From Rheum nobile (lineage: Eukaryota > Streptophyta > Magnoliopsida > Caryophyllales > Polygonaceae): 64,000 nt of DNA. The position numbers were made by a program, and so were the translations under genes. Of the stretch, positions 11,444 through 21,395 are shown piece by piece. Location of the stretch: positions 620,001-684,000 of the forward strand of contig WOAB01000215.1 in NCBI GenBank assembly GCA_027886185.1, in the 5' to 3' direction. The notes under the pieces are model-generated. The model searched no databases, had not been told where the DNA came from, and saw only the letters and a list, made by a program, of their open reading frames with translations. The number at the start of each line of letters is the position of its first letter. The stretch's first letter is position 1.

Positions 11444-12291
11444 TGTTAGGAAGTGAACTTTTGGGAACTCCAGTTTCCTACCTAGTTCTCTTCCTCAGTT
11501 TTCCTAGTTTTGATAATGACAAACACCTTTGCTATTAATATTTTCATTAGTGTGACAAACATGGAACTAAGGAATTGGAAAGCACAAGAAAGAACCACTG
11601 ACGCCAGACTTGGGAACTGGCGGAAGGAACTGAAGCTCGCAGACGCCAGAAACACTTGGATAAATCTGTGAAGGGCGGCGGCGAGCTGCTAGGGTAGATC
11701 TTTAGTTATGAGAGAGAACTATGTGATCTTATCCCGTTTCCATATATTTTAGGAGTTTAAAAGATTATCTTTATGGAGACAAAATATGTAAAATCGGTAA
11801 AGATTATATTTGGTAACAAATGTTATCTTTAACGATTACTTTCGATTATTTTATTTGTGTGATTCGGTTATTGGAGATTTGCTTCCTCTAGTAATTAAAT
11901 CATATAAATAAAGTAATTGAAACTCTCTCATTAAACACACATTCACGAAGTTGAAGATTTTCGAGTGCTGTGAAGAATTTGTGCCGAGTTCTTTGAAGAA
12001 GAACTAAGTAAGTTGCTTGCTTGTTGTTACTTGGTTAGGTTGAACTAGATAGAGAGTCTTTAGTGTGTCTAAGACTTAAATCTGTGTGTTCTATTCTAGT
12101 TGATTGTAACCGAAGTATTAATACAAGAAGTAGACTTTGAAATCCTCTTGCAAGAGAGGTAGTGGGTTTTATCCTGGATAACTAGTTGGTTATCAAAGGT
12201 TCTCACTCTAAGGAACTTGCCTTGAATCTGCTATTGTTTTACTTATTCCGCTTCTTAGGAACTGGACTCCCAGTTCCCTCGATAACTAACA
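11444..12291 (+). repeat. copia-1 3' LTR
   Basis: It starts TGTTAGGAAG directly after the polypurine tract and ends CTAACA, giving inverted termini TGTTAG/CTAACA. It has a TATA box at 11903-11911. It matches the 5' LTR with a low percentage of substitutions and small indels, so the insertion is not ancient despite the damaged pol. Confidence 0.93.
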
Positions 12292-13017
12292 AGTACGATC
12301 CTACAGTAAGGAGTGGGCTACGCTCTTTGTCACAGTGTTATGGTGAGGCTGGCGGTGGCGCAATGATAATGTGTTCAATAAGGAGAGGAGGTGTTGGGAT
12401 ACAGTATCGTTTGTGAAGAGAATGGCGGAGGAATATGGGGGGGCATCGGAGTGTGTCAGGTGGAGGCCAGACGAGAGAGAATTTTGTGCGGTCTGTTGCT
12501 TGGTCGAGGCCGGAGGTTGGGTGGACAAAGCTCAATACTGATGGGGCTTCTAGGGGTAATACGGGCTTGGCTACGGCTGGGGGAGCTCTTAGGGGGCCAG
12601 ATGAAAGGTGGTTGGGAGGGTTCGCCTTGAATATTGGGATATATACTGCTCTGCTTGCTGAGTTGTGGAGAGTTTATTATGGGCTTCATATTGCCTGGGA
12701 ACTTGGATATCGTCGGGTTGTGGTGGAGATTAACTCGAAACTGGTGGTGGGATTACTTCAAAAAGGGATGGACGATGCTTGTCCGCTTTCTTTCCTAGTA
12801 CGTATCTGTCATGGCTTTATAGTTATGGACTGAAATGTTCATTTTTGCCACGTGTATAGGGAGACTAATCGTCTTGCTGATGGATTAGATAACTATGCGT
12901 TAGTACTATTGTTTTAGATGATGTTAGGGGTTTGGCTTCCTCCACATAATTTCGAATTAACCTTTTATTTTATTCAATTAAGCTTAGAGAGTGTTGTCTC
13001 TCTTTTACTAAAAAAAA
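12292..13017 (+). mobile_element. LINE (L1-type) 3' fragment with RNase H domain
   Basis: A frame from about 12435 reads GWTKLNTDGAS, AELWRVYYGLHIAWELG and, after a TGA at 12831-12833, HVYRETNRLADGLDNYA. This is the RNase H domain found at the C-terminus of plant L1-like non-LTR elements (acidic Asp of NTDGAS, Glu of AELW, and the late His-x-x-R-x-x-N block). A short 3' UTR and a run of nine A at about 13009-13017 complete a normal LINE 3' end. Endonuclease and reverse transcriptase are absent: it is 5'-truncated or was cut by the copia LTR that abuts it. Confidence 0.8.
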
Positions 13018-13985
13018 ATCATATTAAAATCATATTTAACACAAAATAGCATATTTTCGCTTTTACATATTATGACATGTTTTTTGAAAAAGCATATAAA
13101 ACTGTTCAAATATCAAGTGATTAAGAACAAGATTGACGGGAAAAGGTGGAGGTGATGCTTGTTATATTTGTCTTCATTCTCTCCGTGCCTTTTAATATCC
13201 AAAATTATAGTGTACAAAGCTCCCATCCCTTGTACACTTTAACACCAACTATAATACTATTAATGAAGTATTTGAATAAGCCAAACACCCTGCATTTGTT
13301 GGTCCTATATTTAAATAATTTAGTAAAGAGAGTCCTAAAATGTATAACCGACAAATTATTACGGAAAGATGTACTTTTGAGTCCAACTGTCAAGTCCAGC
13401 ACATAAGTCCAACGTGTTTTCATCCTAAAACCAATTAACAAGAGAAAGAGTAATTCATCTACTTATATACTATGCTTATACACCTCATAATTTCTATGTG
13501 ATACTTTCAATTAACTCTCAACACAAATCATTTATCTTTATCTTTTTCATAATTTGTATTGATATATTGAAAATGTTATTCATGCATGTACAATCGTTAC
13601 AAGCTGGGCTACAAAACAACAAAGGTAAACTTATGGTACCGTTTGTAAATCAAAATCATTGACGATATGAGTATGAAAATATACAATATGTCTGTAAATA
13701 GAATCAAAATAATACAAAAAATGTTATACATATAAAATTGTGCAAATTTGATAGTGGTGATGATGACTAGTAAATCAATACCCTCAACTAGAGGCAGAGG
13801 GGTCCGGTGACCCTCTTCCCTTGACCCAGTTTCTTGTATGCCTTTCAAATAAATTTAAACAATATATATAAACAAGTGGTTCAAAAGTACAATAATACAA
13901 CTTTGCTCATATGGTACAAGATAAGGAGGGTGATGTAGATGTCGTGGGATCTTTTTTCATAAGATTATAAGATAAAGATAGGGGT
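13018..13985. other. AT-rich intergenic stretch, nothing recognised
   Basis: No coding frame with biased codon use and no terminal repeats were seen. A short GC-richer island near 13780-13840 is isolated. The plastid-derived insert begins near the right edge. Confidence 0.4.
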
Positions 13986-13995
13986 GAGTAGAAAA

Positions 13996-14032
13996 ACTTA
14001 TTAGATACCATAGTTGATGGTATCTAATAAGT
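13996..14032. terminator. Plastid-derived hairpin, 15-bp perfect stem
   Basis: The arms acttattagatacca (13996-14010) and its exact complement (14018-14032) enclose a 7-base loop. It sits directly 3' of the trnM-like sequence, where plastid DNA carries the spacer towards atpE. In the plastid such stems stabilise mRNA 3' ends; in the nucleus it is a relic. Confidence 0.6.
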
Positions 14033-14034
14033 TC

Positions 14035-14107
14035 TACCTACTATTGGATTTGAATCAACGACTCATGCCGTATGAAAGCAATACTCTAATCGATGAGTTA
14101 AGTAGGT
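14035..14107 (-). tRNA. trnM-CAU: trnM-CAU pseudogene of plastid origin
   Basis: The 73-nt reverse strand begins ACCTACTTAACTC and has a loop TTTCATA with anticodon CAU and a T-arm ending GATTCAAATCC. These agree with plastid elongator tRNA-Met. Substitutions in the D arm and at the anticodon-variable junction disturb pairing, and it lies in nuclear sequence without a plastid promoter. I regard it as non-functional. Confidence 0.8.
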
Positions 14108-14273
14108 CGTTTATCATCACAAAGAGAAACAAATAGAAACCCCATCACATAAATTATAAATCTTACTTTTAAGCAATATGAATCAAACAGACCAAAAAGT
14201 TACGATATTGGATCATGGAATCCTCGTCTTGACAAAAAAAATTCTACGTGCTAAAATATGTAACACAAAAGCA

Positions 14274-14312
14274 AGGGCTATAGCTCAGTTGATAGAGCAC
14301 CTCGTTTACACG
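14274..14312 (+). pseudogene. trnV-UAC: trnV-UAC first exon, plastid-derived
   Basis: The sequence agggctatagctcagttgat, followed by agagcacctcgtttacac, is the acceptor, D-arm and anticodon half of plastid tRNA-Val(UAC). The plastid gene is split by a group II intron after the anticodon; here the following bases gtgtgccaatgtttttcagg fit the intron start. No second exon is found downstream, so no tRNA can form. Confidence 0.85.
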
Positions 14313-14450
14313 TGTGCCAATGTTTTTCAGGGGAGTTCACCATGTAATCAAAAGACTTGGTTGACAAATCGATATCTTACTCTATGACTTTGCGGCAACA
14401 AGAGAACAATAGCCTGACAATTAGTTCAACCCAATCTCGAATCCCCTTAT

Positions 14451-14897
14451 TTACAACTTCTTTCAAGTTTTTTTTGTCTTTTTACAACATATTATTATGC
14501 ACCCATAATTTGACTATATTTAATATTTTTATCCAAACACTTTTTATTATTTATTTTTTCCCATATAATTATAAAATATCTTATTAACTTTTGAAAGCTA
14601 TTTATTATACCTTAAATAAATTGTCAAACTATACTATGGGAAATTTATTTATAGATATAACATTTTTCCCTTTTATATTTCTTTTAACTATTTCATCCAA
14701 AATAAATTTTCATTTAATTTTAGTTCAAATTATGAAATACTTTAGATTATTTCTTACATAATAAAAATATCCTATATAAAATACAATTTTGGAGGGATTA
14801 TTACATATTATCTTATCATGAGATAATATATGATTAAAGGTTATTATTAATCAATGTCGCGTGATTGTCCACGAAGCGATTTTATGACCCCCTATAA
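14451..14897. other. AT-rich stretch, nothing recognised
   Basis: It is very AT-rich with homopolymer runs. There is a short imperfect palindrome near 14805-14835 (attatcttatcatgagataat). No frame, RNA gene or element end could be supported. Confidence 0.35.
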
Positions 14898-14901
14898 TTA
14901 A

Positions 14902-15011
14902 GGGTTTGTTTGAATTTCCTAGTATAATGCATTTAAATGTATTATCTTACATCAAATCATCAATGTCGCGTAATATATTTTAATACATTTTAAAGAAAAT
15001 TCATACAGACC
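14902..15011. mobile_element. Small MITE-like element, 110 bp
   Basis: The left end gggtttgtttgaatttcc and the reverse complement of the right end, ggtctgtatgaattttc, form imperfect terminal inverted repeats. TTAA flanks both sides (14898-14901 and 15012-15015). A central palindrome aatgcatttaaatgtatt lies inside. Size and termini suit a PIF/Harbinger-type MITE, though the 4-bp TTAA duplication could also be read as a 3-bp TTA or TAA. Confidence 0.5.
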
Positions 15012-15183
15012 TTAATTCATGGATTCCCAAGTGCCCTCAACTAAGGTTTTAGTCAAAGCATGTCACGGGCTCTAGATAATCATAACCCCTAAAAGTAAAC
15101 TCTTTTACCGGATTTGACATGCTCAAGAATTTGATTAATTTTTAATCTAATTAATTATGAAACTCATAAGACTATTTAAGATG

Positions 15184-15685
15184 CGGGGAACTTGTTTGCA
15201 CCAGCTTTTTTTTTATTTCGCACCGCTTTTAAACGCAACGAATTAGCGTTTAAAAAAAATAAAAATAAAAATTGAACGCTACGTTGTTACGTTTAAACTG
15301 AACCGGTTTAACTTTCTGAATCGGTTCAGTTTAAACGCCACGACGTAGCGTTTAAGCTTTTATAAAAAAAATGCAAAAAAGTAAACCGATTAAAAAAAAA
15401 CGATTCAGTTTAAACGCAACGACGTAGCGTTTAAGAAAAATATTTTTTTTCAAAATTGCATTTTTTTCCCATAATCATGTAGAGAATTTCAATCTGAGTC
15501 CGTACATATAAAATTCGTCAAAAACGGACATCGTTTGACCCTCCAAAAGCCAAAAAAACGAAGTCTTCATACCTTTTTTTTTTTTAATTTGGTGCCCAAC
15601 ATATAGCGCATTGTAGTGAAATTTTTTGGTATTTTCGACATTTTTCTACTATAATTTTGTATAAAATTTTAATACGAGTATATAA
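15184..15685 (+). repeat. Left terminal inverted repeat of the satellite-core element
   Basis: In order inward it holds four TTTAAACGC-type palindromes (about 15219, 15270, 15330 and 15408), the block cataatcatgtagagaattt (about 15470), the block aatttggtgcccaacatata (about 15585), and ataattttgtataaaatttt (about 15650). The same blocks occur in the same order, inverted, in the right arm. Confidence 0.85.
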
Positions 15686-18100
15686 CTATACATTAGAACC
15701 ATAATATATAATTATAGTATATAACTATAGTATATAGCAATAGTATATAACTATATAATATAACAATAGTATATAACTATACGATAAAACAATAGCATAT
15801 AGCTATAGTATATAACAATACGATATAACAATAGTATATAGCTATAGTATATAACTATACGATATAACCATAGTATATAACTATTCGTTAGAACCATAAT
15901 ATATAATTATAGTATATAACCATAGTATATAACTACACGATATAACAATAATATATAACTATACGATATAAAATTTGTATATAACCATAGTACGTTAGAA
16001 CCATAATATATAATTATAGTATATAAATATACGATATAAACAGAGTATATAACTATTCGTTAGAACCATAATATATAATTATAGTATATAACTATACGAT
16101 ATAAAATTTGTATATAACCATAGTACGTTAGAACCATAATATATAATTATACGATATAACCATGGTATATAACTATAGTATATAAATGAACGATATAACA
16201 ATAGTATATATATAACTATACGATATAACAATAGTATATAACTATACGATATAACCATAGTATATAATTATACGATATAACAATAGTATATAACTATACG
16301 ATATAACCATAGTATATAAATATTCGTTAGAACCATAATATATAATTATAGTATATAACTATACGATATATATAACCATAGTATATAACTATACGATATA
16401 ACAATAGTATATAACTATACGATATAACAATAGTATATAGCTATAGTATATAACAATACGATATAACAATAGTATATAGCTATAGTATATAACTATATGA
16501 TATAACCATAGTATATAACTATTTGTTAGAACCATAATATATAATTATAGTATATAACCATAGTATATAACTATACGATATAACAATAGTATATAACTAT
16601 AGTATATAACTATACAATATAAAATTTGTATATAACCATAGTACGTTAGAACCATAATATATAATTATAGTATATAACTATACGATATAACCATGGTATA
16701 TAACTATAGTATATAAATAGCAATAGTATATATATAACTATACGATATACCCATAGTATATAATTATACGATATAACAATAGTATATAGTTATAGTATAT
16801 ATAACTATACGATATAAAATTTGTATATAACCATAGTACGTTAGAACTATAATATATAATTATAGTATATAATTATACGATATAACCATGGTATATAACT
16901 ATATGATATAGCCATAGTATATAATTTTAAGATATAACAATAGTATATAGCTATAGTATATATAACTATATGATATAACAATAGTATATAACTATACGAT
17001 ATAACCATAGTATATAACTATAGTATATAACTATACGATATAAAATTTGTATATAACCATAGTACGTTAGAACCATAATATATAATTATAGTATATAACT
17101 ATATGATATAACCATGGTATATAACTATAGTATATAAATGAACGATATAGCAATAGTATACATATAACTATACGATATAACCATGGTATATAACTATAGT
17201 ATATAACTATACGATATAACCATAGTATATATAATTATACGATATAACAATAGTATATAGCTATAGTATATATAACTATATGATATAACCATAGTATATA
17301 ACTATACGATATAACAACAGTATATAACTATACGATATAAAATTTGTATATAACCATAGTACGTTAAAACCATAATATATAATTATAGTATATAACTATA
17401 CGATATAACCATGGTATATAACTATAGTATATAAATGAACGATATAGCAATAGTATATATATAACTATACGATATCACAATAGTATAGAACTATACGATA
17501 TACACATAGTATATAATTATACGATATAACAATAGTATATAGCTATAGTATATATAACTATACGATATAACCATAGTATAAAACTATTCGTTAGAACCAT
17601 AATATATAATTATAGTATATATAACTATACGATATAAAATTTGTATATAACCATAGTACGTTAGAACCATAATATATAATTATAGTATATAACTATACGA
17701 TATAATCATGGTATATAACTATAGTATATAACTATACGATATAACCATAGTCTATAATTATACGATATAACAATAGTATATAGTTATAGTATATATAACT
17801 ATTCGATATAACAATAGTATATAACTACACGATATAACCATAGTATATAATTATACGATATAACAATAGTATATAGCTATAGTATATAAATGAACGATAT
17901 AACAATAGTATATAACTATACAATATAACAATAGTATATAACAATACGATATAACAATAGCATATAGCTATAGTATATAACTATACGATATAATCATAGT
18001 ATATAAATATTCGTTAGAACCATAATATATAATTATAGTATATAACTATACGATATAACTATACTATATAACTATACTATATAACTATACGATATAACAA
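15686..18100. repeat. AT-rich satellite, 26-bp unit with higher-order structure
   Basis: The basic unit is tatataactatacgatata followed by accatag or acaatag, 26 bases. A variant segment with cgttagaaccataatatata recurs roughly every 200-500 bases (for example near 15990, 16125, 16640, 17065, 17365 and 17655), which points to higher-order repetition by unequal exchange. No coding capacity. Confidence 0.9.
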
Positions 18101-18700
18101 TAATGTGTAACTATAGTATGTAAGTAATAAGTTCATAATACTTAACTATAATACATAACTATAGTATATAAGTAATAAATTCATAATACTTAACCATAAT
18201 ATTTAACTATAGTATATAAGTAATAAGTACGTAATACTTAATTATAATGCATAACTATACTTTATAACTAATATATTTTGTAATACTTAACTATAATACG
18301 TAACTATAGTATATAAGTAATAAGTTCATAATACTTAACTATAGTATATAAGTAATAAGTTCGTAATACTTAACCATAATGTGTAACTATAGTATATAAG
18401 TAATAAGTACGTAATACTTAATTATAATGCATAACTATACTTTATAACTAATATATTCTGTAATACTTAACTATAATGCATAACTATAGTATATAAGTAA
18501 TAAGTTCATAATGTTTAACTATAGTATATAAGTAATAAGTTCGTAATACATAAGTAATAAGTAATAAGTTCGTAATACATAAGTAATAAGTAATAAGTTC
18601 GTACTTATTACTTAATACTTAACTATAGTATATAAGTAATAAGTTCATAATACTTAACTATAATACATAAGTTCATAATACACATTATAGTTAAGTATTA
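18100..18700. repeat. Second AT-rich tandem array, agtatataagtaataagttc type
   Basis: A different unit, agtatataagtaataagttc plus ataatacttaactataat, is repeated about ten times, with small local duplications (agtaataagttcgtaatacat three times near 18540-18600). It adjoins the first array and shares the short word actatagtatata, so it may have grown out of it. Confidence 0.8.
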
Positions 18701-18805
18701 CAAAATATTTTACTTAAATACTATAGTTTCTAAAGTTTTTATTCTCGTTTTTTTGGCTTTTTGGAGGGGAAAACGATATCTTTTTTGGATGAATTTTATA
18801 TGTAC

Positions 18806-19341
18806 GAACTCGTATTAAAATTTTATACAAAATTATAGTACAAAAATGCAGAAAATACCAAAAAATTTCACTATAATGCGCTATATGCTGGGCACCAAAT
18901 TATAAAAAAAATGGGTAGAAAGGCTTCTTTTTTTGGAGGGGCAAACGATATCCGTTTTGGACAAATTTTATATGTACGGACTCGTATTGAAATTCTCTAC
19001 ATGATTATGGAAAAAAAGTGCAATTTTGAAAAAAAATTATTATGTTTAAACGCTACATTGTTGCGTTTAAAAAAATGTTTTTTTAAGCGCAACGACGTAG
19101 CGTTTAAAACTTAATCGGCTCGATTAAACCGAGTCCATTTTAAACGCTTCGACGTAGCGTTTAAATCCGACCCGGTTTAATCGAGCCGATTTCGTTTCTT
19201 TTTTTAATCCCAATAAATCCAAAAAAAACTCTCACGCCATATAATAGCGTTTAAAAAAAAGGGAAAAAAAGTTAAACGCTACCTCATAGCGTTTAACTTG
19301 CGGTACGAAATCAAAAAAACACGGTGCAAAATTGAATGCCC
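18806..19341 (-). repeat. Right terminal inverted repeat of the satellite-core element
   Basis: It is the inverted counterpart of 15184-15685, with five TTTAAACGC-type palindromes (about 19043, 19083, 19139, 19230 and 19270). Homology continues inward to about 18730 through a second, partial copy of the cgtacatataaaatt block, so this arm has an internal duplication that the left arm lacks. Confidence 0.85.
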
Positions 19342-19634
19342 TTTAAGATGGAGTAGTATACTTTAAGCCGTTCTTTTTTGAAATGGTATGTATGTATTTT
19401 ATTGTATGATCATTTTGTTTTGAATTTGAATGCATATAATATATTATTAAGCTGAAACTAAGAAGTTATTGTCTATGTGGTCCCCATATAGTATTCCGTA
19501 TATACCCTAATAGTTGTTAAGAATGTAGGCTTTTTCTTGGTATCATAAGATCGCCGAGAGAATAACTCCCAATTCTTAATCTAGTGCTAAAAGAAACTCT
19601 AGGCGCTACTACTAGCTAGCTTAGAATACCAAGG

Positions 19635-20915
19635 GCTTTTTTTTAGAAAAAAATGTTAGCAGATGTACCATTTTGGTTTCAAAATTGCAAAAGAGGTATT
19701 GTTTTAGGGGATATGAATGCAATATCCATTTATATACCCAAATGGGGGTAAAATAGTAAAATCACATATTTTTAACCCTTAAAAAAAAAGATAAAAGGCA
19801 ATTTAATTTTACCTTTTCTTTTCTTTCTTTTAAGTTAAAATCTGGGTGGGGGAGGCGGAAATCTGGCCGGAAATCTAGGGATTTAGGTGGGGGAGGTTTA
19901 GGTTTGGCCAGAGATCGGGCCGGAGATCGTCTTCTCCAAGAGGACCGCCTTAGGTCGGAAGATGAGCCGAGTTGACGGCGGGGGTGGATCGTCTTCTCCA
20001 AGAGGAAGATGAGGTGGATGAGCCGAGAGGAGGAAGATCGACGAGATGCAGAAATCGAAGTCAAGTTGCAGAGAGGAGGAAGATCGACGTCGAAGTTGCA
20101 GAAATCGAAGTCGAAGCCGAGTTGTAGAAATCGAGTTGCAGAAGTCGAGTTGCAGAAATCGAAGTCGAAGCCGAGAGGAGGAAGATCGAGTCGAGTTGCA
20201 GAAATCGAGCCGACGAGATCGAGGCGGAAATCGAAGCGAGTTGCAGAAATCGGGCTGACGAGATGAATCTGGGAGAGATCGACGAGATGAATCTCCACAA
20301 ATCCTCAATTTCAATTTCAGATTTGTGGGAGAGATCGATTTGGGCGTTTAGGTTTCGTTGGTTTCGTTGGGTTAGAGTTAGGTTTCGTTGGGTGGTTTGG
20401 GTTCGCTGGGTTCGTGTTCGCTTTGTTTCGCTTGGTTAGGGTTCGTCGGGTTCGCTGGCTTGTGTTGGTTTCGCTGTTGGTTTCGTGGTGGTTCGTGTTG
20501 GTTTTGCTGGATTAGGGTTTGTTGGGTACAGTTGCGGTTGACGGCGGGGTTTGGGAGAGGGATCTGTAGGTTTGGGAGGGTGAGGAGGTGGGGGAGGCGG
20601 TTGACGGCGGGGGGATATGGCCGGAGAAGACGACCGAGTTCTGAAAGGTCGCCGGAGAAGACGACCGAGTTCTGGGAGATCGCCGGAGAAGACGACCGGA
20701 GAAGACGACGACACCCTTTTTTAATTTTCTTTTCCCTTTAAATTTAAATTAACAAAATCTGAAAATGTATTTTTGTCACAAAATATAAAGACAAAAGAAA
20801 ATCCAAAAAAGTTAAAATAGGATATTGTTGCAATATCCAAAAAAAGAATACCCACTTTGCAAATTTCATAACAAAAGTGGTATACTTTTGCAAATGAGCC
20901 TTTTTTTTATATAAG
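19635..20915. mobile_element. MULE-like non-autonomous element with a GC-rich core
   Basis: A direct repeat AGAATACCAAGG (19623-19634 and 20916-20927) flanks imperfect inverted ends: the left has agatgtaccattttggttt and caaaattgcaaaagaggtatt; the right, read inward, has aagtataccacttttgtt and aaatttgcaaagtgggtatt. The duplication is 9-12 bp depending on chance matches, which suits a Mutator-like mechanism. The core (19850-20720) is much richer in G and C than its surroundings and contains short repeats. This would suit a captured gene fragment, but no known gene was recognised. Confidence 0.65.
20035..20275. repeat. Short tandem repeat gaaatcgaagtcgagttgca
   Basis: Units built from agaaatcga, agtcgaag and gagttgcag, with interspersed gaggaggaagatcga, repeat about a dozen times. 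Long open frames on both strands here are side effects of the repeat period. A second small repeat, cgccggagaagacgaccg, occurs at 20620-20705. Confidence 0.8.
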
Positions 20916-21123
20916 AGAATACCAAGGTCTTGATTTTTAGTTTTTGATTATTTTTGTTACTAAATATATTTAATTTCCTAATAGATTGTTAGAAAATGTC
21001 AATCTAGAAAATTATTTGAAGTTTGTTGCCTCTCTTAAAAATCAAACTAGCTTTCTAAATTTGGTAACTTAAGTTAAAGCAACAATATTACCATAAATTG
21101 AATTTAACCTTTAAAATTGAATA

Positions 21124-21393
21124 CTCCCTCCGTTCAAATTTATTTGTCCTTTTAGCCTTCAAATTTTGTTCATAATTATTTGTCCTTATAGTATTTCAAG
21201 ACAATTTATCACATAGAGTTCATAAATTTTGTAATGGAATTTGGTTATATTGATTTTTTTCTCTCCATCTATTAGTTGTAGAGGGTGGTGAGTGATAAAA
21301 TTGAAAAACAATCGGATTTTCAAAACACATTCAATGACTTTCTTAATATATATAAACAATTCTAGAAGGACAAATAAAAATGAACGGAATGAG
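21124..21393. mobile_element. Stowaway-type MITE, 270 bp
   Basis: The element begins CTCCCTCCGTTC and ends GAACGGAATGAG, with TA on both sides (21122-21123 and 21394-21395). This is the signature of Stowaway MITEs mobilised by Tc1/mariner transposases. The inner ends also pair (atttatttgtcctt and aaggacaaataaaa). No coding capacity. Confidence 0.92.
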
Positions 21394-21395
21394 TA

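Larger units (their letters stand above)
2563..12291 (+). mobile_element. Ty1/copia retrotransposon, Sirevirus-like (copia-1)
   Basis: Two direct repeats, 2563-3400 and 11444-12291, flank gag, protease, integrase, reverse transcriptase and RNase H in the copia order, all on the plus strand. The intact 3' LTR begins TGTTAG and ends CTAACA, a 6-bp inverted terminus. Features that in the literature mark Sireviruses are present: an extra ORF between pol and the 3' LTR (9380-10917) and several clustered polypurine tracts before the 3' LTR. The element is dead: the 5' LTR lacks its last 9 bases, no primer-binding site follows, the gag N-terminus is missing, and pol has stops and a frameshift. I could not find a matching target duplication (gtaaa on the left, agtac on the right), so one edge may be altered. 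Confidence 0.93.
13990..14450. other. Nuclear plastid DNA insert (NUPT): trnM-CAU, spacer, trnV-UAC part
   Basis: On the minus strand lies a trnM-CAU-like sequence, and on the plus strand the first exon of trnV-UAC followed by the start of its group II intron. In plastid genomes these two tRNA genes are neighbours and transcribed divergently, as here. A 15-bp perfect stem beyond trnM matches the position of the plastid atpE-trnM spacer hairpin. The intron part runs to about 14445 (frame-free sequence with ggcaacaagagaacaatag). The second trnV exon is absent. Several substitutions show it is an old, non-functional copy. Exact edges are uncertain. Confidence 0.85.
15184..19341. mobile_element. 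Long-TIR (MULE/foldback-like) element with satellite core
   Basis: The two ends are inverted copies of each other for about 500 bases: left 15184-15685, right about 18806-19341. The outer bases are GGGGAACTTGTTTGCACC on the left and GGGCATTCAATTTTGCACC on the right read inward. A 9-bp duplication, TTTAAGATG, flanks the element (15175-15183 and 19342-19350), the size made by Mutator-like transposases. Between the arms lie about 3 kb of AT-rich tandem repeats and no transposase, so it is non-autonomous. The arms carry several palindromes of the type TTTAAACGC..GCGTTTAA. A foldback family with a 9-bp duplication is the alternative name for the same structure. Confidence 0.82.

Noticed and set aside
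12292..12296. AGTAC as target duplication of copia-1
   Set aside because: The left flank reads GTAAA, so no matching pair exists at the observed ends.
14035..14107. Functional nuclear tRNA-Met
   Set aside because: The sequence is of plastid type, lies beside other plastid DNA and has mismatches in its stems.
18911..19114. 67-codon frame in the right arm of the long-TIR element
   Set aside because: AT-rich inverted-repeat DNA; the inverted counterpart in the left arm does not keep it open.
19762..20298. 178-codon minus-strand frame with ISATRF and DFDFCN repeats
   Set aside because: It follows the short tandem repeat in the MULE-like core; overlapping open frames exist on both strands, and no domain is seen.
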